Shown: positions 1-6,330 of the stretch, piece after piece
Layout: the number at the start of each line of letters is the position of its first letter
Position numbering within the stretch: the stretch's first letter is position 1
From: Winogradskyella sp.
GTDB lineage: Bacteria > Bacteroidota > Bacteroidia > Flavobacteriales > Flavobacteriaceae
NCBI GenBank assembly: GCA_030149115.1
Contig: JASBSE010000126.1
Coordinates: forward strand, 1-10,599
Length of the DNA stretch: 10,599 nt
Reading direction: 5' to 3'
Made by a program: the position numbers and the translations under genes
Notes under the pieces: model-generated
What the model saw: the letters and a program-made list of their open reading frames with translations, nothing else
The model's database searches: none
Told to the model about the DNA's origin: nothing

Positions 1-759
1 ACAGAAGCAAAAATTGCAGTAAATAACAGAAAGCTTAGTTTAGAGCAATCTAAAGTAAAGTTGATGAAAGCGGCTTTAGAACTCTCTAATTTTTTGTGGT
101 TAGAAAATAATATTCCTGTGGAATTGCAACCAGACGTTATTCCAGATATTAATGCTGAAGCTACGATTGATGATACTTTTGATATTAATACGCTTCAAAC
201 TCAAGAACAGGAATTGGAGGCGCATCCGAAAATACAATCTTTGGATTATAAATTGCAAAGTTTGGAAGTGGATACTAAGCTAAAAGCAAATAAACTGTTG
301 CCAAAAATAAGCTTAGAGTATAATTTTCTTACGGAAACACCAGACGAAACAAGCACGTTAAATACGGATGATTACAAAAGTGGACTTAATGTAAGTCTGC
401 CTTTATTTTTAAGAAAAAAGCGAGGCGATTTAAAGTTAGCACGAATAAAACAACGTGATGCCGAATTTGAAATAGATGCCACGCGAGTAACACTTCAAAA
501 TAAAATCAAAGCCATTAAGCAAGAGTTAGAATCTTATATTATCCAAACCGAAATTACTACAGAAATGGTTTCGGATTACCAAAGAATGCTTTATGCAGAA
601 GAGCGCAAATTTCAATTGGGAGAAAGTTCTTTGTTCTTGGTGAACTCGCGAGAGTCAAAACTTATTGATGGGCAGCTGAAAGCTATTGAGCTTCAAAATA
701 AATTCTTTAATACCAAAGCGAAGCTGTTTAATAGTTTGGCAGTGAACCCTGATCTTTAG
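1..759 (+). CDS. TolC-family outer-membrane efflux protein (3' part, start lies outside the window)
   Basis: The frame is open from base 1 to the TAG at 757-759, giving 252 visible residues. The gene starts upstream, and the TTG at 61 is only an internal leucine codon. A full family member is usually about 400-480 residues, so roughly the N-terminal half is missing. The visible part has the TolC/OEP pattern: a long helix beginning 'HPKIQSLDYKLQSLE', then 'LLPKISLEYNFL' (a transmembrane strand), a linker, 'YKSGLNVSLPLF' (the next strand), and long Lys/Glu/Gln-rich coiled-coil helices with 'RKFQLGESSLFLVNSRESKL', the usual element before the last helix. Such proteins form trimeric channels through the outer membrane and work with an inner-membrane pump and a periplasmic adaptor. 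Neither partner is in view; they may lie upstream. The substrate cannot be told. A terminator follows at 837-869. Confidence 0.9.
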   Translation, partial: TEAKIAVNNRKLSLEQSKVKLMKAALELSNFLWLENNIPVELQPDVIPDINAEATIDDTFDINTLQTQEQELEAHPKIQSLDYKLQSLEVDTKLKANKLLPKISLEYNFLTETPDETSTLNTDDYKSGLNVSLPLFLRKKRGDLKLARIKQRDAEFEIDATRVTLQNKIKAIKQELESYIIQTEITTEMVSDYQRMLYAEERKFQLGESSLFLVNSRESKLIDGQLKAIELQNKFFNTKAKLFNSLAVNPDL

Positions 760-776
760 TATCTCGTATTTAGTTT

Positions 777-824
777 GTCAGTTCGAGTGATTTGTGAAGA
801 ATGAACAAATTGTATCGAGAACTC
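777..824. repeat. Imperfect palindromic intergenic repeat
   Basis: This stretch lies between the tolC-like gene and its terminator. It opens with GTCAGTTCGAG and closes with TATCGAGAACTC. GTTC (781-784) can pair with GAAC (819-822), and ATTTGT (790-795) with ACAAAT (805-810), leaving a 9-nt loop. The pairing between these blocks is imperfect. From memory it resembles a short repeat found between genes in many flavobacterial genomes, but only one copy is present here, so its repetitive nature is an inference. Confidence 0.4.
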
Positions 825-836
825 ATCATAGAATTC

Positions 837-869
837 ACCTAACTAAATAGTTTACGTTAGGTTATTTTT
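837..869 (+). terminator. Rho-independent terminator of the tolC-like gene
   Basis: ACCTAAC (837-843) pairs perfectly with GTTAGGT (856-862). The stem can continue inward as TAAA (844-847) with TTTA (851-854), with a single bulged C at 855 and a three-base loop. A T-rich run (862-869, interrupted by one A) follows directly. It lies 77 bases after the stop codon and points along the plus strand, so it fits as the end of the tolC-like transcript. Confidence 0.7.
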
Positions 870-955
870 GAAGCTTATAGGTTAGACTTTTCAGGAAAAT
901 AGTGTGCTCTCAATTTTTTCTCATCCCTCATCTCTAATATCTCTTTACTATAATT

Positions 956-963
956 TATATTTG
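956..963 (+). promoter_or_regulatory. Candidate -7 promoter element of the Mur ligase gene
   Basis: TATATTTG matches the Bacteroidota -7 consensus TAnnTTTG exactly. It ends only four bases before the ATG at 968, so a transcript from it would start at or very near the start codon and be leaderless or almost so. No clear TTTG -33 element lies at the expected distance upstream, which keeps confidence low. Confidence 0.35.
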
Positions 964-967
964 TTGT

Positions 968-2320
968 ATGAACGTACATTTTATAGCTATAGGTGGTGCT
1001 GCAATGCACAATTTGGCGTTAGCGCTACATAACAAAGGATACAACATTACTGGAAGTGATGATACTATTTTTGACCCATCAAAATCACGATTAGAAGCTA
1101 AAGGGTTGTTGCCTGAAACTTTTGGTTGGTTTCCAGAAAAAATCACAACAGATTTAGATGCAGTAGTTTTAGGTATGCACGCCAAAGCTGATAACCCTGA
1201 GTTACTAAAAGCACAGGAATTAGGTCTTAAAATTTATAGTTATCCTGAATTTTTGTACGAGCAATCTAAAAACAAAACCAGAGTCGTGATTGGTGGTAGC
1301 CACGGAAAAACAACCATAACCTCTATGATTTTGCACGTTATGCATTACCATGATAGAGATGTAGATTATATGGTTGGTGCACAACTTGAAGGTTTTGATG
1401 TGATGGTAAAACTTACCGAAGACAATGATTTTATAGTTTTAGAAGGAGATGAGTATTTAAGTTCGCCAATAGATAGACGACCAAAGTTTCATTTATACAA
1501 ACCAAACATTGCTCTGCTGAGTGGTATTGCTTGGGATCATATCAATGTATTTCCAACGTTTGAAAACTATGTTGAGCAATTCAAAATCTTTGTAGATTCA
1601 ATTGTTCGTGGTGGAAGTATTAATTACAACGAAGAAGATGAAGAATTGAAAAAAGTAGTTGAAGCTTCAGAAAATCAAATACGTAAAATTCCATATCACA
1701 CACCAGAATATACGGTTGAGGATGGTGAAACCTTATTGGAAACACCTGAAGGTCCAATGCCAATTGAAATTTTTGGTGCTCATAATCTGAATAACCTTGC
1801 TGGTGCCAAATGGATTTGCCAACATATGGGAATTGATGAAGATGATTTCTATGAGGCGATTTCTACCTTCAAAGGAGCAAGCAAACGCTTAGAGAAAATC
1901 GCAGAAACTCCGAAAAGTGTGGCTTACAAGGATTTTGCACATTCACCAAGTAAGGTAGAAGCCACTACCAAAGCGGTTAAAGCCCAATATAGTGATAGAA
2001 CGTTAGTTGCTTGTTTAGAGTTGCACACCTATAGTAGCCTTAATGCCGAATTTTTAAAAGAATACAAAGGCGCTTTAGATGCAGCAGATGTAGCGGTAGT
2101 TTTCTACTCACCACATGCTGTAGAAATTAAGAAATTAGAGGAAGTCACGCATGAGCAAATCGCAAACGCCTTTGAGCGTGATGATTTAATTATTTATACA
2201 AATCCAGAAGAATTTAAAGCCTTTTTGTTCTCTCAGAATTTTGATAAAAAATCCTTGTTGCTAATGAGTTCTGGTAATTATGGTGGTTTAGATTTTGATG
2301 AGGTTAAGGCGCTCTTTTAA
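968..2320 (+). CDS. mpl: Mur ligase of the Mpl/MurC type (UDP-N-acetylmuramate:peptide ligase)
   Basis: A complete 450-residue protein, the usual Mpl length. The N-terminal 'HFIAIGGAAMHNLA' (4-17) is the glycine-rich nucleotide-sugar site of MurC and Mpl and fixes the ATG at 968. 'GGSHGKTT' (109-116) is the ATP-binding P-loop. 'LEGDEYLSSPIDRRPKFHLY' (158-177) matches the Mpl 'EADEYD..F.DKRSKF' region, with 'WDHINVFPT' at 189-197. 'HNLNNLAGA' (272-280) is the Mur ligase HNxxN motif, and 'DFAHSPSKVEAT' (322-333) opens the C-terminal domain. In Proteobacteria Mpl joins the recovered tripeptide L-Ala-D-Glu-mDAP to UDP-MurNAc in the cytoplasm, recycling cell-wall peptide. At 351-359 the protein has 'ELHTYSSLN', closer to the MurC 'HxYSR' segment than to the 'PRSNTMK' of E. 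coli Mpl, so the exact acceptor is uncertain. It appears to be transcribed alone. Confidence 0.85.
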   Translation: MNVHFIAIGGAAMHNLALALHNKGYNITGSDDTIFDPSKSRLEAKGLLPETFGWFPEKITTDLDAVVLGMHAKADNPELLKAQELGLKIYSYPEFLYEQSKNKTRVVIGGSHGKTTITSMILHVMHYHDRDVDYMVGAQLEGFDVMVKLTEDNDFIVLEGDEYLSSPIDRRPKFHLYKPNIALLSGIAWDHINVFPTFENYVEQFKIFVDSIVRGGSINYNEEDEELKKVVEASENQIRKIPYHTPEYTVEDGETLLETPEGPMPIEIFGAHNLNNLAGAKWICQHMGIDEDDFYEAISTFKGASKRLEKIAETPKSVAYKDFAHSPSKVEATTKAVKAQYSDRTLVACLELHTYSSLNAEFLKEYKGALDAADVAVVFYSPHAVEIKKLEEVTHEQIANAFERDDLIIYTNPEEFKAFLFSQNFDKKSLLLMSSGNYGGLDFDEVKALF

Positions 2321-2328
2321 CTAAGCTT

Positions 2329-2353
2329 GTCATTACTGCGAAAGCAGGAGTCT
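2329..2353. repeat. Degenerate copy of a CTGC-GAAA-GCAG hairpin repeat
   Basis: CTGC (2336-2339), a GAAA tetraloop (2340-2343) and GCAG (2344-2347) form a small stable hairpin inside GTCATTACTGCGAAAGCAGG. From memory, many bacterial genomes, flavobacteria included, carry a dispersed repeat of the form GTCATTCCTGCGAAAGCAGGAATC. This copy would have two changes that break the outer stem. It sits between the convergent genes at 968-2320 and 2377-3159 and is followed by ATTTTTG, so it may also help end the Mur ligase transcript. Confidence 0.45.
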
Positions 2354-2376
2354 ATTTTTGGAAGTTTATAAAGTAC

Positions 2377-3159
2377 TTACCCAATCTTAGATTTAATTAA
2401 AAATAGCAAAACCAAAATATTAAGAGGTAATAACCACCAAACCCATTTAGTGTTGTTGTTTCCAAATATGGTGTTAGAGATAAAACCATCCATTTTATTG
2501 TAAAGTTTTGAGCTGGCTTCAACTTTATTACCATTTGTAATTTCTTCTTTTAAGTCTATGAGCATGCCTGCAAAAGGAATTTTGCTTAGAATTAAGATGA
2601 TGCCTTTTCGTAAAAACTTAGGTGTTTTTTTGTATCTGGAATTTACCATTTTACCAAAGTCTAAAGTTTTCTGCAATTGATTATCAGACACCTTGCCTTT
2701 ACCTTTAAATAGGTGTTCTGTTTTGTCAATAATGAGTTCGCTTATTTTGTGAAAGAGCGATGATAGATTTTCATAAATAACTCTCATTGTGTCAATAATA
2801 ACGTACTGATACGCTCTGTAAGAGGCATAAATAGTTACGGCAAGACCAAGAATAAAAACCAGAATAACAAACATTAGTTTGCTGAACTCAAAATCCGTAG
2901 AGAAAAGCCGTTTTAAAGCATAAAAAAACAAAATGGTGTTAGATATGGCAAAAAGAAACAATACAGTAAAAAAACGCTTTACGCCATTTACACCAAGTTT
3001 TCCACCTTCTTTTATCAATCGCCAAGGATGATTGAGTAGTTGCAGAAGTCTGTTGTTGTTTTCTTCGTTTTCAGGAAGGTTATTGTATTCTATTTCAAAC
3101 TCTTTTTCTTCACGACCATTTACTTGATAGCTACCATGAATTGAAAATTTCTTTTTCAT
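2377..3159 (-). CDS. Membrane protein of unknown function (260 aa)
   Basis: I do not recognise a family. The 260 residues start with a charged, asparagine- and glutamate-rich cytoplasmic-type segment (1-55). Two strongly hydrophobic helices follow at about 63-83 and 94-114. A long, mostly polar and basic helical region comes next (about 120-225), with a moderately hydrophobic stretch at 186-202. A last membrane helix sits at about 238-256 ('WVWWLLPLNILVLLFLI') and ends in a short basic tail. There is no signal peptide. The ATG lies 8 bases downstream of the stop of a coding remnant on the same strand (3168-3341), suggesting that it was once the second gene of an operon whose first gene has been lost. 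It converges on the Mur ligase gene with 56 bases between them. Confidence 0.75.
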   Translation of the reverse strand: MKKKFSIHGSYQVNGREEKEFEIEYNNLPENEENNNRLLQLLNHPWRLIKEGGKLGVNGVKRFFTVLFLFAISNTILFFYALKRLFSTDFEFSKLMFVILVFILGLAVTIYASYRAYQYVIIDTMRVIYENLSSLFHKISELIIDKTEHLFKGKGKVSDNQLQKTLDFGKMVNSRYKKTPKFLRKGIILILSKIPFAGMLIDLKEEITNGNKVEASSKLYNKMDGFISNTIFGNNNTKWVWWLLPLNILVLLFLIKSKIG

Positions 3160-3167
3160 CTGATTGA

Positions 3168-3341
3168 TTAGTCGATTTTTTGTAAAAGGTCGTTTAATTT
3201 TTTGAAAAAGACAAAATATTGTTGAGAGTTGGTTTGGTGATGTGGGTTTTCATAAGGTGAGAGGATTATTTTAGAGGTATTGCTATAGGTCTTGGCTTTG
3301 GTTTCGTTGTGTGAAAATCCGCGAGGATTTCCGTAAGCAAG
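3168..3341 (-). pseudogene. C-terminal remnant of a truncated gene, possibly a metallophosphoesterase
   Basis: Read on the minus strand, bases 3341 to 3168 give about 57 codons without a stop, then TAA. The translation looks like a real protein end: 'YGNPRGFSHNETKAKTYS', then 'SKIILSPYENPHHQTNSQ' and a terminal amphipathic helix 'FFKKLNDLLQKID'. There is no plausible start codon, and an in-frame TAG (3342-3344) lies just upstream. 'NPRGF' recalls the conserved C-terminal 'NPxGY' segment of bacterial metallophosphoesterases, but that family call is weak. The remnant stops 8 bases before the ATG of the 260-residue membrane protein, the typical spacing of an operon pair. The rest of the gene is not found at 4349-4500, on the far side of the transglutaminase-like gene, so it was deleted or moved. 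Confidence 0.5.
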
Positions 3342-3380
3342 CTAAAACTAGCGGTAAATAATATACGGTGTGTTGACATC
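3331..3380. other. Structured junction sequence between the gene remnant and the transglutaminase-like gene
   Basis: CCGTA (3331-3335) can pair with TACGG (3364-3368), enclosing a GCTA-AAAC-TAGC hairpin (3341-3352). The segment overlaps the broken end of the remnant and precedes the 3' end of the gene at 3389-4348. It may be a recombination scar or a dispersed element. No terminator T-run follows in either direction. Confidence 0.3.
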
Positions 3381-3388
3381 TAGTTATT

Positions 3389-4348
3389 TTATATTTTAAA
3401 GTTAATGACATCTTTGTATTCAGTTTTTAAATACTGGTCTCCATCATTTTCAAATTTTACTACGTTAACTTTGAAATAAGCTGTTTTAGGAACTTGAGCT
3501 TTTCCAAATCGGAAATAAGTTCTTCCATCTTGGTCTATTACTTCAATGTCATTTATTGGTTCAAAATTCAAATTGTCAGTACTCATTTTTAAACCAACCG
3601 ACCATTTGTTATTCGGTAGTTCTTGAAATGTGAAATAATAAAAATCCTTATCAGTCATCAATTTTGGAACTTCTGTAAATCCAATTTTAAACCATATTGG
3701 CTTAATAAATTGAGAATTATTAAATTCCTCAAGAGTTAGTGGCTTTTCTAAAAGTTGCCATTTGCTATCTTCTGGGTAATGAGTTATTATTGAAAACTCT
3801 GGTTTAATGTCAAAATAATAATCAGATGTTTCTTGGTCTTTGGAAGTTCCCCAAGTCGTGTCCACTAAAATCCATTTGTCATTTATCATGATGGCGTTCC
3901 AAGCATGTCTGAAATTATCGTCAGATTCTAATTCCAAATATTGATTTCTTAAATCTCGAATATGTCCAGATATTACAACTGCTTCGATGTCAATTTCGTT
4001 CATAAACCATTTGAAGAGATTTGCGTAACCAGCACAAACTCCTTTTTTGTTTTCGTAAACATCGTATTCGTCCTGTTTCTCCGACAACTCTTCATTGGTT
4101 ATAGTTCCAGCTAAAATTTTATCATATAATTCATTGTCGTATTGTATGTTCGAACCAATCCAATAATAAAAGAATTTCGCAAGTTCATTTTTGTCCTTAA
4201 TATGTTTTTTTACATAATCGGTTAAGTCCCACATATCAAGATTCATTTCATTGGTTTTTTTAACTAATGATTTGATTTGTTCATTTTGGGAATAACCATA
4301 ATTGACAAATATTAAAAGGAAAAATATTGAGAAAATGGTTTTTTTCAT
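3389..4348 (-). CDS. Secreted transglutaminase-like (papain-fold) protein
   Basis: A complete 319-residue protein with a signal peptide (1-20: two lysines, a hydrophobic core, then 'GYS' before Gln21), so it is probably exported to the periplasm or surface. The transglutaminase-like core is clear: 'KKGVCAGYANLFKWF' (101-115) with candidate nucleophile Cys105, 'FRHAWNAIMIND' (146-157) with His148, and 'WILVDTTWG' (159-167) with Asp163. This spacing and the 'GVCxGYA' and 'HAWN' motifs match the bacterial transglutaminase-like superfamily, whose members act as proteases or peptide-modifying enzymes. The substrate is unknown. Residues about 200-319 are beta-rich and look like a separate C-terminal domain. 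The gene is alone on its strand. A loose -7 match (TATCTTTA, 4364-4371 on the minus strand) lies 15 bases before the ATG. It may be an insertion, because it adjoins a truncated gene. Confidence 0.85.
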   Translation of the reverse strand: MKKTIFSIFFLLIFVNYGYSQNEQIKSLVKKTNEMNLDMWDLTDYVKKHIKDKNELAKFFYYWIGSNIQYDNELYDKILAGTITNEELSEKQDEYDVYENKKGVCAGYANLFKWFMNEIDIEAVVISGHIRDLRNQYLELESDDNFRHAWNAIMINDKWILVDTTWGTSKDQETSDYYFDIKPEFSIITHYPEDSKWQLLEKPLTLEEFNNSQFIKPIWFKIGFTEVPKLMTDKDFYYFTFQELPNNKWSVGLKMSTDNLNFEPINDIEVIDQDGRTYFRFGKAQVPKTAYFKVNVVKFENDGDQYLKTEYKDVINFKI

Positions 4349-4500
4349 AATAGGTAGTAACTTTAAAGATATGAGTCCGTTTCAATGACTTATATCAGAC
4401 GATAACGAAGTTCGGCTAAATTTTTAGAAAGTCAAAATCTGATCAAACCACCGTAACAAATGTTAATTTATTAAGACCTATTAATTAACAGTTGTCAACT

Positions 4501-5919
4501 ATGAAACTCAACCATCTTTTTTACGACTCTGAAGTTAACTTCAATTTAATATCTAAAAAGAGAATAATTTTATCTATTCTTTTAGGTTTGACTTCGGCAG
4601 TGTTGATTTATAGCTTCTTTTATGGCTTAAGAGAGACAGAACGAATAATGTTTTTGGATTTTGAGGAAAGACCAATGGTTGTATCTGAAAGCGATCGTCA
4701 ACTTTTCAATCTGTTTTTTGCTGCGATTTCAGTCATTTTGGGTAATTCTTTAGCATTTAATATGTTATTCTCTAGACCGCAACGTGTTTTCTCTAGACGG
4801 AATAACAAACGTAGTAGAATATTAAATGACAATACATTTTTGGGTTTTAATTTTATCCATTGGTTTGCAAAAGTTTGGTTTTTGTTTGCAACATTTTATT
4901 CTTCTTATGTGGGTTCTAAATTCATAACCAATTTTTTGTGGCCGTCAATTTTTTTAATAATTGTACTCTATTTAGATGCTTGGAAAACACTTAGCTTAGT
5001 CATAAAAAATAATAGACTAAAAACTATATTCATTCATTTCTGCGCATTTGTTTTATTATCGTTTTGTTTGAGCAGGCTTAATGTAATTGACTATAAATCT
5101 CTAGACGAAGCTGCTTATAGCTTTCGTCCAAATATCGATGTACCACATAGTGGCTTTAGTGATGAACCATACGAAAGGCGATATTATAATTATCTCGTTT
5201 TTAAAATAGACTTTGACTCACATGGTAATATTCAGTTATATAATGAGCAATACGAGCCAATAGAGTTAACCGATGCATATAGTTATGTAAATAATATGAA
5301 AAACGAATTAACAGAAGAGGTGAGTTATAGAGCTGCAACAAGATTGAGGGCAAATAAATCAATTCCGATACGTTATGTAAAGGAGTTTGAATTTGAACTA
5401 TTTAAATATGGACAATATAAAATTATTTATGAAGTTCAAAATGATGACGAATTAACTAATAGGTTTTATAACAATCAGATAAAGAATTATATTTCAACAT
5501 CACTTCATGAGGCTTTTCCAAGAAAATCTAACGAGCCACCCAGAGTGCCTTTTTTTGATAAGTATAAAGAGCTTGAATTCTCAGATACTATTCGGGTAAA
5601 TATTGGAAAGAAGATTATGATTAATGGAGACGTAGTTGTCTTGGAAGATTTAGTGGATAAATTCAAGCCATTTGTTAATTCATCTACCATTTTTGAGTAT
5701 GTATACACAGACGAGGTATCATATCAAAATTTTATTGACGTGTTATCTGCTCATAAAAAAGCAATTAAGGAATTAAAGGTTAGAGATTCAAAATTTGATT
5801 ATGACGAAATGATGTTGCAAATTTATCGTAATCAATTTAGTAGAGATACAATTCTAAATAATGAAAGAGATCGATTAAGAGAAAAATATCCAATTCATAT
5901 AATTGAAAAGTTTGAATAA
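4501..5919 (+). CDS. Polytopic membrane protein with two ExbD/TolR-like C-terminal domains
   Basis: The ATG at 4501 gives 472 residues; an in-frame TTG nine bases earlier is less likely. Membrane helices are predicted by eye at about 21-41, 67-90, 113-137, 141-160 and 175-191. The remainder looks soluble. Residues about 230-312 ('YLVFKIDFDSHGNIQLYN', then 'RLRANKSIPIRYVKEFEFEL' and 'YGQYKIIYEV') follow the ExbD/TolR periplasmic pattern: a strand, a Gly-Asn turn, a strand, a helix, 'A-K-x-I-P' and a helix. Residues about 363-472 repeat it ('IRVNIGKKIMINGDVVVLED', then 'YTDEVSYQNFIDVLSAHKKA') and end 'LREKYPIHIIEKFE', like the 'IYPxxISEAE' end of Bacteroidota ExbD. ExbD and TolR couple the proton-motive force to outer-membrane work with ExbB or TolQ. 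No ExbB-type channel signature is evident in the helices, and no ExbB, TonB or TolA gene is nearby. The gene seems to stand alone. The ExbD relation is an inference by eye. Confidence 0.7.
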   Translation: MKLNHLFYDSEVNFNLISKKRIILSILLGLTSAVLIYSFFYGLRETERIMFLDFEERPMVVSESDRQLFNLFFAAISVILGNSLAFNMLFSRPQRVFSRRNNKRSRILNDNTFLGFNFIHWFAKVWFLFATFYSSYVGSKFITNFLWPSIFLIIVLYLDAWKTLSLVIKNNRLKTIFIHFCAFVLLSFCLSRLNVIDYKSLDEAAYSFRPNIDVPHSGFSDEPYERRYYNYLVFKIDFDSHGNIQLYNEQYEPIELTDAYSYVNNMKNELTEEVSYRAATRLRANKSIPIRYVKEFEFELFKYGQYKIIYEVQNDDELTNRFYNNQIKNYISTSLHEAFPRKSNEPPRVPFFDKYKELEFSDTIRVNIGKKIMINGDVVVLEDLVDKFKPFVNSSTIFEYVYTDEVSYQNFIDVLSAHKKAIKELKVRDSKFDYDEMMLQIYRNQFSRDTILNNERDRLREKYPIHIIEKFE

Positions 5920-5961
5920 ACTTAAGGATATATAAAATCTTGTTATAATGATTATTGAACC

Positions 5962-6285
5962 TTACTTCCTATAAGACCCAAACTTAACTAAACTCCAAAA
6001 AACAAAAAGCCCAATTAGTCCAATTCTGGCATAACCATAAAAAACTGCCACTAAAAGCAGTAAGCTAATTATGAGAACAGCTGTTTTAAAAAAGCGGTTA
6101 GACTTTTTTTTGAGTTTAGATGGAGATTTGTTGTTTAATAGTTGATTAATGTAGATTTCATCAGACTTTTTTAAGTAAAACTCTATATCAGCTTCATTAA
6201 AGTCATTAGCTTTCATTTCTTGGGTTATTTCGTTTTTTGATAACCCTTTTTCTCTCAATGAAACGCAATAATCTAGTTTGTTCAA
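5962..6285 (-). CDS. Small membrane protein with N-terminal helical domain (107 aa)
   Basis: The family is not recognised. The N-terminal part (1-48) is charged and helical, with 'LREKGLSKNEITQEMKANDF' followed by 'NEADIEFYLKKSDEI'. This rhythm of short helices resembles small helix-turn-helix or UBA-like folds rather than an enzyme. A very basic stretch (54-66) precedes two closely spaced hydrophobic segments (about 67-84 and 87-103), predicted as a membrane hairpin with a short basic tail. The ATG is 45 bases downstream of the PLP enzyme gene's stop on the same strand, with no terminator visible between them, so the two may share a transcript. The 3' end faces the ExbD-like gene with 42 bases between. 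Confidence 0.7.
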   Translation of the reverse strand: MNKLDYCVSLREKGLSKNEITQEMKANDFNEADIEFYLKKSDEIYINQLLNNKSPSKLKKKSNRFFKTAVLIISLLLLVAVFYGYARIGLIGLFVFWSLVKFGSYRK

Positions 6286-6330
6286 TTTTTCTTAATCAGT
6301 GATGTTTACATGCCTAATACTGCCTTAAAT

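Noticed and set aside
955..1185. Minus-strand open frame of 76 codons
   Set aside because: It lies antisense to the start of the Mur ligase gene, whose motifs are unmistakable. The translation has no recognisable feature.
3315..3330. AAATCC-GCGA-GGATTT hairpin considered as a terminator or recombination site
   Set aside because: There is no T-run beside it, and on the minus strand these bases read as Asn-Pro-Arg-Gly-Phe codons of the gene remnant, which explains the symmetry well enough.
3331..3388. Integron attC site beside the transglutaminase-like gene
   Set aside because: The core sites RYYYAAC and GTTRRRY are not both present at the right spacing, and no integrase is in the window.
5505..5708. 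Minus-strand open frame of 67 codons
   Set aside because: It is antisense inside the ExbD-like gene and serine- and threonine-rich as expected for a shadow frame.
5941..5960. ATAAT-G-ATTAT palindrome between the convergent genes at 5919 and 5962
   Set aside because: It has only five AT pairs and a one-base centre, so it cannot fold as a useful hairpin and is expected by chance in AT-rich DNA.
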